Of a stretch of DNA of 5,620 nt, positions 1-5,620 are shown piece by piece. How positions within the stretch are numbered: the stretch's first letter is position 1; every line of letters starts with the position of its first letter. The DNA lies in contig JALWME010000066.1 in NCBI GenBank assembly GCA_027083995.1, positions 1-5,620 on the forward strand. The letters run 5' to 3'. Origin of the DNA: Sulfurovum sp. (GTDB taxonomy: Bacteria; Campylobacterota; Campylobacteria; Campylobacterales; Sulfurovaceae). Both the position numbers and the translations under genes were made by a program. The notes below the pieces were generated by a model. It was not told where the DNA came from, searched no databases, and saw only the letters and a list, made by a program, of their open reading frames with translations.

Positions 1-1
1 A

Positions 2-781
2 GAGTGGGCAATGCCTGCAGTATTGTTTTGGGGTGCATGGATTATAGTGGGAGTTGCGTATACTATCTCTGGCATAGATAAAGCCATGGCTCCAAGCTGG
101 CAAGACGGTACTGCCATTACACACTTGCTTAACAACCCACTGGCTAGAGACTACTTCTTACGTGATTTTTTTCTATGGATGCCTGAAGCGTTTCGTCAGG
201 CTTTAACATGGTTCACCTTGACACTTGAGATAGGCTTTGGTGTGTTAGCACTTTTTTCCAAGACACGCAAATGGGCATGGTGTATGATAATGATAATGCA
301 TTTGGGTATCTTGCTTATCGTTGATTTTCCAGATTTGACCTTGGGTGTTATCATATTACATCTCTTTACCTTTGATGCACGTTGGTTTTCTGGCATGAAA
401 AAAGAACGTATTATCATCTTTGATGGTGTTTGTGGTTTTTGTAACAAGTCTATAGATATACTCATGAGACTAGATGAAGAAAAGATATTCAAATACACCT
501 CTTTGCAAGGAGAGTATGCAAAAAAGCTAGATATCCCCGAGGGTACACAGAGCATTGTTTTCTATGAAAACAAAAGACTTTACTATAAGTCCACAGCCAT
601 ACTAAAGATACTTAGAAGTCTAGGGGGAGTATGGGTATTTACAAATGTTTTTTACCTCATACCCAGGTTTATGCGAGATTTCATCTATGATATGATAGCC
701 AAATACCGTTATCATATTTTTGGAAAGACGGAGAGTTGCAGGATGCCAAAAGAGGGAGAAAAAGAACGCTTCATCGACTAA
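2..781 (+). CDS. HTTM/DCC1-type membrane thiol-disulfide oxidoreductase-like protein (5' partial)
   Basis: Two parts are visible, numbered from the ATG at position 11. Residues 1-125 are hydrophobic with several membrane segments and the pattern 'PSW.DG.A......NPLAR', then 'MHLGILLIVDF.DL.LG' and 'HLFTFD.RW', as in HTTM (vitamin K-dependent carboxylase-like) membrane domains. Residues 132-256 form a DCC1/DUF393 domain: DGVCGFC at 138-144 gives the D-x-x-C-x-x-C signature (Cys141, Cys144), and the tail has the family pattern YR..IFGK..SC.MP....RF with Cys243. DCC1 proteins are thioredoxin-fold, predicted thiol-disulfide oxidoreductases; the substrate is unknown. The frame is open to the left edge (E-W-A precede the ATG), no ribosome site precedes that ATG, and the HTTM part is shorter than a full domain, so the true start lies outside the window. 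The PpiC-like gene follows after about 60 bases, probably in one operon. Family assignment is firm; biological role is not. Confidence 0.85.
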   Translation, partial: EWAMPAVLFWGAWIIVGVAYTISGIDKAMAPSWQDGTAITHLLNNPLARDYFLRDFFLWMPEAFRQALTWFTLTLEIGFGVLALFSKTRKWAWCMIMIMHLGILLIVDFPDLTLGVIILHLFTFDARWFSGMKKERIIIFDGVCGFCNKSIDILMRLDEEKIFKYTSLQGEYAKKLDIPEGTQSIVFYENKRLYYKSTAILKILRSLGGVWVFTNVFYLIPRFMRDFIYDMIAKYRYHIFGKTESCRMPKEGEKERFID

Positions 782-830
782 AACTAAAACATTTAAGTCG
801 AAAAATACTATGATAACCGCAAACAGATTC

Positions 831-835
831 AAGGA
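831..835 (+). promoter_or_regulatory. Ribosome binding site deciding the start of the PpiC-like gene
   Basis: AAGGA lies 10 bases before the ATG at 846 and 4 bases before the ATG at 840. No comparable site stands before the ATG at 810 or the TTG at 720, so initiation at 840 or 846 is favoured over the longer open frame that would overlap the upstream gene. Confidence 0.5.
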
Positions 836-845
836 CATTATGCCC

Positions 846-1304
846 ATGTACAAACAAAATATGTTTTCCAGATTACTCAAAGAACCTCTGCTGCATTTTT
901 TACTTATAGGTGCGGGTTTGTTTTTTCTTTTTTCACAGCTCAATAGTGATGAACAAGCAGACAATAGAGAGAAGATTGTTGTTACCAAGTCCAAAGTGGA
1001 AGTACTTATCGATACTTTTGTGGAGGCAAATGGAACCATGCCAACACAGCAAGAGATACAAAAACTGGTAGAAGATGATATACATAAAGAGGTGCTGTAT
1101 CGTGAAGCTCTAGCTATAGGGTTAGATAAGGATGATATGGTTATACGCCATCGTTTAGCACAGAAGATGAAGTATCTTTTTGAAGAGGATATCTCTCTAG
1201 GTCAAAGCAATGAATCTTTTTATGAGAACTTAAAAAGTGCTTATGAAATCATCATAGATGATGAGGTTCGCAAAGAGTTCAATGTAAGTGTACAAGCTTC
1301 ATGA
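846..1304 (+). CDS. Membrane-anchored PpiC/SurA-like protein lacking the parvulin domain
   Basis: A 152-residue protein if started at ATG 846; ATG 840 would add two residues. A short basic N-terminus with 'LLKEPLLHFLLIGAGLFFLF' (about residues 10-29) forms one membrane anchor. Residues 43-112 resemble the SurA_N-like helical region of a family of membrane-bound PpiC-type peptidyl-prolyl isomerases: 'KIVVT', then 'PTQQEIQKLVEDDIHKEVLY', 'REALAIGLDKDDMVIRHRLA' and 'QKMKYL'. In relatives as I know them, a parvulin (rotamase) domain of about 100 residues follows, and the protein ends with a helix of the type 'NE.FY..L...Y.V.I'. Here that ending (NESFYENLKSAYEI, about 122-135) comes almost directly after the N-terminal region, so the catalytic domain is absent while both flanks and the frame are intact. 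A chaperone or assembly role without isomerase activity is possible but inferred. The stop overlaps the HupE-like start (ATGA), implying translational coupling. Confidence 0.7.
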   Translation: MYKQNMFSRLLKEPLLHFLLIGAGLFFLFSQLNSDEQADNREKIVVTKSKVEVLIDTFVEANGTMPTQQEIQKLVEDDIHKEVLYREALAIGLDKDDMVIRHRLAQKMKYLFEEDISLGQSNESFYENLKSAYEIIIDDEVRKEFNVSVQAS

Positions 1305-2284
1305 AACCAATAGTTTACGTACTGTTACTCTTTTTTGGGACTCTTTTTTGTGTGGCAGATGAGATTAAGCTTTCCTACCTAGAGATAAAGCAGAATAGTT
1401 CTCAAGAGTATGCTGTATTATTGAAAACCCCTGTAAAAGAGAAGAAAAAACTACCTATTGAACTGATTTTGCCCAAAGGGTGTACGCTCATATCATCTAA
1501 AACAAGTCACTTAGTGAAGAACTCCTATATAGATCGTTGGCGTATGCGTTGTCATGATGGTCTAGAAGGAAAAACATTCTTTTTGGAAGGTCTAAAAGAA
1601 ACAGGCACAGAACTTCTTTTGCGTATAGAACTCCTTTCTGGCGTATATCATTCAAGGTTGTTGAGTCCTTTAAATGTATCCTATACTGTCCCTAAAGATG
1701 AGTCTTCTTGGCAAATAGTACAAACATATACATGGCTAGGCATTACACATATTTTACTGGGGTTTGACCACCTTTTATTTGTTTTTGCTTTACTGATGTT
1801 GGTCAAAAGTATGCGTCGTTTACTTTTGACTGTTACTGCTTTTACCTTGGCACACTCGCTAACTATGGTAGTCGCAACGCTGGGTATTGTACATGTTCCA
1901 CAGGCACCTGTGGAAGCTATTATTGCATTGAGTATACTCTTTTTGGCCATGGAAATCATACATGAAAAGCAAGGGAAAGTAGGTGTGACATCACGTTACC
2001 CTTGGATTATAGCTTTTATTTTTGGACTCTTGCATGGCTTTGGGTTTGCAGGGGCATTGGCAGAGATAGGGCTACCGCAACAGGCTGTTACACTGGCACT
2101 TGTTTTCTTTAATATAGGCGTAGAGATAGGACAACTGCTGTTTGTGTCAACAGTAGTACTTGTGGTCGTTATGTTACGGCGTTTTACATATGAGACAGTG
2201 TTAGATAAACTGCAAACATTTGTAGTCTATATGATGGGAGGGATATCTTCTTTCTGGCTCATAGAGAGAACCCTCTCTTTTTAA
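1301..2284 (+). CDS. HupE/UreJ-family membrane protein
   Basis: A complete 327-residue protein. Residues 1-19 are a signal peptide or first membrane helix. Residues 20-135 form a predicted periplasmic domain with two cysteines (Cys61, Cys84) in a family-like context, 'GC...' and 'RWRMRCHDGLEG', which could form a disulfide. From residue 143 there are about six membrane segments with the HupE/UreJ hallmarks: 'THILLGFDHLLF' (His150, Asp156, His157), 'TLAHSLTM' (His185), 'HGFGFAGAL' (His245) and 'FFNIGVEIGQL' (Glu275). HupE and UreJ relatives are proposed nickel or cobalt transporters. This longer subfamily with a periplasmic domain has no settled substrate, so metal transport is only a suggestion. 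The start overlaps the preceding stop by 4 bases and has no clear ribosome site of its own, consistent with coupled translation. No hydrogenase or urease genes are visible nearby. Confidence 0.85.
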   Translation: MKPIVYVLLLFFGTLFCVADEIKLSYLEIKQNSSQEYAVLLKTPVKEKKKLPIELILPKGCTLISSKTSHLVKNSYIDRWRMRCHDGLEGKTFFLEGLKETGTELLLRIELLSGVYHSRLLSPLNVSYTVPKDESSWQIVQTYTWLGITHILLGFDHLLFVFALLMLVKSMRRLLLTVTAFTLAHSLTMVVATLGIVHVPQAPVEAIIALSILFLAMEIIHEKQGKVGVTSRYPWIIAFIFGLLHGFGFAGALAEIGLPQQAVTLALVFFNIGVEIGQLLFVSTVVLVVVMLRRFTYETVLDKLQTFVVYMMGGISSFWLIERTLSF

Positions 2285-2388
2285 ACCTCAAATCCTTGGG
2301 AGAAGTACTGAAAAACTATAAAAATAATGACTTGCTTGAGATGAAATAATAATATGTTTTATTGAACTAAACAGACCTATCAGCAAGA

Positions 2389-2400
2389 TTTGGATAAAAT
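2389..2400 (+). promoter_or_regulatory. Probable housekeeping promoter of eno
   Basis: The gap from 2285 to 2440 holds TTTG at 2389-2392 followed two bases later by TAAAAT (2395-2400), five of six matches to TATAAT. This fits the Campylobacterota sigma-70 pattern, in which a T-rich stretch ending in G sits just before the -10 box and the -35 box is weak. It would start transcription near 2407 and leave a leader of about 35 bases. A weaker alternative is TTGAGA at 2336-2341 with TTTATT at 2358-2363. Confidence 0.5.
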
Positions 2401-2429
2401 AAGAGCATTAAAAATAAACAAAACTATAT

Positions 2430-2435
2430 AAGGGA
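2430..2435 (+). promoter_or_regulatory. Ribosome binding site of eno
   Basis: AAGGGA lies 5 bases before the ATG at 2441 within an A-rich leader. It is a strong site, as expected for a highly expressed glycolytic gene, and fixes the enolase start. Confidence 0.75.
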
Positions 2436-2440
2436 AATAA

Positions 2441-3715
<1,275 letters not shown>

Positions 3716-3724
3716 CCAACGCAT

Positions 3725-3976
3725 ATGTCAAAAACAAGAGAAGTCAGTGACATTGCGGGTTTATCGCTGAAGACCTTGTTGGTGACAGCGATATTGATAC
3801 TGCTTTTTGGCATTTATGTAGGAATTTTGATTTATGGCGAGAATTCGTTAACGGTATTGACCCAATTAAAAGAGACAAAACAAGGACTTTTGGAAGAAGG
3901 GAAAGCATTGAAAAGTGAAAACCAAAAACTTCAAAAAGAATATTTTGAGTTAAAACAACTCGCACCAAAGGAGTAA
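3725..3976 (+). CDS. FtsB/DivIC-like small membrane coiled-coil protein
   Basis: An 83-residue bitopic protein: a short charged cytoplasmic N-terminus, one membrane helix (about 15-37), then a periplasmic coiled coil (about 42-77) with leucine spacing and 'LKSENQKLQKEYFELK', the N-x-x-L pattern of septum formation initiators. FtsB and DivIC bind FtsL and FtsQ or DivIB in the divisome and help activate septal peptidoglycan synthesis. An FtsB-like gene next to eno is also known in many gammaproteobacteria, which supports the call. The gene starts 9 bases after the eno stop without a visible Shine-Dalgarno site, so it probably relies on read-on from eno. It ends soon after the coiled coil and lacks the C-terminal segment of E. 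coli FtsB (103 residues), so partner contacts may differ. Other short coiled-coil membrane proteins cannot be fully excluded. Confidence 0.7.
   Translation: MSKTREVSDIAGLSLKTLLVTAILILLFGIYVGILIYGENSLTVLTQLKETKQGLLEEGKALKSENQKLQKEYFELKQLAPKE
3967..3973 (+). promoter_or_regulatory. Ribosome binding site supporting the GTG start at 3980
   Basis: AAAGGAG, the best Shine-Dalgarno match in the window, lies 6 bases before GTG 3980. It is embedded in the last two codons of the FtsB-like gene. Together with the signal peptide that begins exactly at the GTG, it decides this non-ATG start. Confidence 0.75.
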
Positions 3977-3979
3977 AAA

Positions 3980-4702
3980 GTGAAACAGTTTTTAGTAGTT
4001 GTAACATTGTTAGGGCTGAGTGCATATGCATCAAGTAATCCATTTGATCTCCAAGAAAACCTTCAAAAAATAGACCAAGATCAGGATATATTGTTGCATG
4101 CACTTAAAGAGATGTCAGATAAGAGGGAAGCCCAAGAAGCCAGTACTGCACCAGAGGAAGCTATGCCTCCAACCAAACTTATCGAAGATTTGGTCTCAGA
4201 AGAGAATAAAATGCCCTCAGAAGAGTCCATAAAAGAAAATCTTGTACAAAAGCAGATACAGAAAGAGTCCTCAGATGAGAAAAATGCAGTACAGGCATCT
4301 ACACAAGAAGAGGTGAATGAACTTGAGGCAATCTCTCAGGAAGAGATACGACTTAAGAAATTAAAAGAAGAGCAAGCCAAAATAGAACAGGCAAGAGCAG
4401 AACAATCAAGAAAAGAGCAAGCCAAAGCAGAAGAAGCAAGGATAGCAGCGGCTAATGCAGCAGCACTAGAAGATGAAAAACGTGCGGCACAGAAGAAAGA
4501 AGAAGAGAGATTGGAAGTAGAAGCATATGAAGCTCAACGACTTGCCAAGCAAAAAGAAGAGGCAAAAATAGAAGCACAAAACAGTGTCGATAAAAAAGAA
4601 AATGGACATGCTGTTGTTGATATCAATATTACACGTGAAGCGTTAGAAGCCAAAGCCAAAGCAGATCAGGCATATCTTGAAGCTATCAAAGAGATGGACT
4701 AA
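3980..4702 (+). CDS. Exported Glu/Lys/Ala-rich coiled-coil protein of unknown function
   Basis: A 240-residue protein starting at GTG. Residues 1-18 form a Sec signal peptide (MKQFLVVVTLLGLSAYASS) with likely cleavage near AYA-S, and no lipobox cysteine. The mature part begins with a short segment (NPFDLQENLQKIDQDQ), then an acidic, Pro-containing stretch (about 45-110). A long, highly charged helix follows (about 110-205) with the composition of TolA-like stalks and imperfect EQAK/EQAR repeats. The C-terminus (about 210-240) is a separate amphipathic segment, VVDINITREALEAKAKADQA and onward. It probably spans or lines the periplasm as a rod. Its place after eno and the FtsB-like gene, with a 3-base gap, suggests an envelope or division-linked role; this is inference. 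In Helicobacter I recall an AMIN-domain protein near this position, but no AMIN domain can be recognised here. Low-complexity sequence makes homology calls unreliable. Confidence 0.75.
   Translation: MKQFLVVVTLLGLSAYASSNPFDLQENLQKIDQDQDILLHALKEMSDKREAQEASTAPEEAMPPTKLIEDLVSEENKMPSEESIKENLVQKQIQKESSDEKNAVQASTQEEVNELEAISQEEIRLKKLKEEQAKIEQARAEQSRKEQAKAEEARIAAANAAALEDEKRAAQKKEEERLEVEAYEAQRLAKQKEEAKIEAQNSVDKKENGHAVVDINITREALEAKAKADQAYLEAIKEMD
4369..4426 (+). repeat. Short direct repeat in the helical stalk
   Basis: The 13-mer AGAGCAAGCCAAA occurs at 4369-4381 and again at 4414-4426, 45 bases or 15 codons apart. It encodes EQAK at residues 131-134 and 146-149 within an EQAK.EQAR.EQSRKEQAK.EEAR run. 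It probably arose by local duplication inside the coiled coil and keeps the frame. Confidence 0.65.
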
Positions 4703-4704
4703 TC

Positions 4705-5620
4705 TTATTCTTTATGCACATGAAGGAGTTTGATACTCACCATTGAGATTAAAATCTCAAAAATACTTGCTAAGATAAGCTGATAGTAGGTGAGTAAATC
4801 TAAAAGTTTTGTCTCATATCCAATTGTGGCAACCGCTACAAGTAATGTCAATGGCATAGAAAGAGATAGTGCGATAAGAAGTGCATCTCTAGATCCAGAA
4901 ATTCCCTTGAGTACTATGGCTGCAAGTATCCTAGAGACAATCATCAATAACGTAATAAGCAATGCCCCTGATATGACACCTTCCAGGGGGAGTGCCCTTA
5001 AGTCAAAAGATGAACCTACATGTATAAAAAACAGAGGCACAAGAAAGCCAAATCCCAAGCTTGACATTTTTTCTTCTAGGGCTTTTTCGTGATGAAAAAA
5101 TGCAGAGATGGCTACACCCGCAATAAATGCACCAAGAGCCAGCTTTAACTCTAAACTTAGTACTACAACGACAAGGATGAAAAATAGTGCCATAGCAAGG
5201 CGAATATCTTGATCAGATGTATCTTCTTTGGGTATAAGAACACTTTTTAATTCGGGGAACCACCAAAACAGTATACGTAGGAATTTATATAGTCCATAAA
5301 TAACAAAAATAAAAAATACAAGATATCCGAGCTTTCCCAAGAGGGCAAAACTAAAACCGGTAGTGATGGCAGCATTAAAGATAGTCAGAGCTATGATGCT
5401 CCCTACCTCCCCTAAAATACCAGCAATAAAAGCAAGCTGTAGCCATGGCTGTTCTTTGCCATATATTTTAGTTAAGGTTGCAAGAAGTCCTATGGAAATA
5501 AGGGGCATAGCAATAATGACAATGATATGTAAGCCAAAGAGTAGTCCACTTATGACAGAAAATAAAATCATAAGCATCAGAAACAGTATGGATTTTTGGA
5601 TGACCTCTTTTGGGCTATTG
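4705..5620 (-). CDS. CPA2-type cation/proton antiporter membrane domain (5' partial)
   Basis: At least 304 residues are visible and the reading frame is open to the right edge. The ATG at 5577 is preceded in frame by ...KEVIQKSILFL with no stop, so it is probably internal and about 90-100 N-terminal residues are missing. Numbering is from that ATG. About nine to ten membrane helices remain. 'ISIGLLATL' with 'AFIAGILGEVGSIIAL' (46-64) corresponds to the crossing-helix and ion-binding region; 'LALGAFIAGVAISAFFHHEK' (147-166) and 'LGFGFLVPLFFIHVGSSFDL' (174-193) are typical of Na+/H+ or K+/H+ antiporters of the KefB/NapA group (Na_H_Exchanger family). Arg216 in 'MIVSRILAA' may match the conserved basic residue of the late helices. 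The protein ends just after the last helix with LLHVHKE, so there is no C-terminal RCK/TrkA nucleotide-binding domain as in KefB or KefC. The ion cannot be decided from sequence. It converges on the + strand operon. Confidence 0.85.
   Translation of the reverse strand, partial: NSPKEVIQKSILFLMLMILFSVISGLLFGLHIIVIIAMPLISIGLLATLTKIYGKEQPWLQLAFIAGILGEVGSIIALTIFNAAITTGFSFALLGKLGYLVFFIFVIYGLYKFLRILFWWFPELKSVLIPKEDTSDQDIRLAMALFFILVVVVLSLELKLALGAFIAGVAISAFFHHEKALEEKMSSLGFGFLVPLFFIHVGSSFDLRALPLEGVISGALLITLLMIVSRILAAIVLKGISGSRDALLIALSLSMPLTLLVAVATIGYETKLLDLLTYYQLILASIFEILISMVSIKLLHVHKE
4743..4760. repeat. Perfect 8-base inverted repeat inside the antiporter 3' end
   Basis: TTGAGATT, two bases, AATCTCAA: a near-seamless palindrome about 40 bases past the + strand operon stop and within the antiporter codons for FEILIS. 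It is AT-rich and is not followed by a run of T on either strand, so it does not meet the usual pattern of an intrinsic terminator. It could equally be a coincidence of codon choice. Confidence 0.5.

Noticed and set aside
196..555. 119-codon open frame on the - strand
   Set aside because: It lies opposite the well-supported HTTM/DCC1 gene, has no recognisable domain or ribosome site, and its composition is that of a reverse-strand shadow.
720..845. Upstream extension of the PpiC-like gene to a TTG start at 720, or to ATG 810
   Set aside because: The TTG start would overlap the DCC1 gene by about 60 bases, the added residues are a basic unstructured run unlike relatives, and neither start has a ribosome site. 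AAGGA at 831 favours 840/846.
2285..2440. Riboswitch, small RNA or terminator between the HupE-like gene and eno
   Set aside because: The 156 bases are AT-rich with only 4-5 base inverted matches and no stable GC stem or known aptamer pattern; only a promoter and ribosome site can be supported.
3744..4103. 119-codon open frame on the - strand spanning two + strand genes
   Set aside because: It crosses the junction of two genes that have a membrane helix, coiled coil, ribosome site and signal peptide in the right frame; no independent coding signal.
4743..4760. Bidirectional intrinsic terminator for the convergent operons
   Set aside because: The palindrome is AT-rich and no T-run follows it on either strand. 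Kept only as an inverted repeat.
4790..5092. 100-codon open frame on the + strand
   Set aside because: It is antisense to the antiporter, whose membrane segments and motifs are clear; Ser-rich and Ile-rich shadow composition and no family resemblance.

Overview
The window is AT-rich, densely coded bacterial chromosome. The most likely source is a Campylobacterota (Epsilonproteobacteria) species of the Sulfurovum/Sulfurimonas kind. This rests on the style of the enolase, the order enolase - small FtsB-like membrane coiled-coil - exported protein, and a promoter-like TTTG(N2)TAAAAT box of the Campylobacterota type. It is an inference from protein character and gene order, not a database match.

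Positions 1-2284 hold a co-directional cluster on the + strand. It has three members: the 3' part of an HTTM/DCC1-type membrane thiol-disulfide oxidoreductase-like protein (open to the left edge), a short membrane-anchored protein resembling PpiC/SurA-type peptidyl-prolyl isomerases but with no catalytic parvulin domain, and a HupE/UreJ-family polytopic membrane protein overlapping its neighbour by 4 bases (ATGA). The three look like an envelope-associated unit of unknown substrate.

Positions 2285-2440 are a non-coding gap with a plausible promoter and a strong ribosome binding site. They precede eno (complete enolase, 2441-3715). Closely following eno are a small FtsB/DivIC-like protein (3725-3976) and a secreted Glu/Lys/Ala-rich helical protein with a GTG start (3980-4702). 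These three probably form one transcript.

Positions 4705-5620 are on the - strand and encode the C-terminal part of a CPA2-type monovalent cation/proton antiporter membrane domain, whose start lies beyond the right edge. It converges on the + strand operon with only 2 bases between the two stop codons and no recognisable intrinsic terminator. No RNA genes, CRISPR arrays, insertion sequences or integration sites were seen. Most of the window is ordinary core genome. The least ordinary part is the 1-2284 cluster, especially its parvulin-less PpiC-like member.
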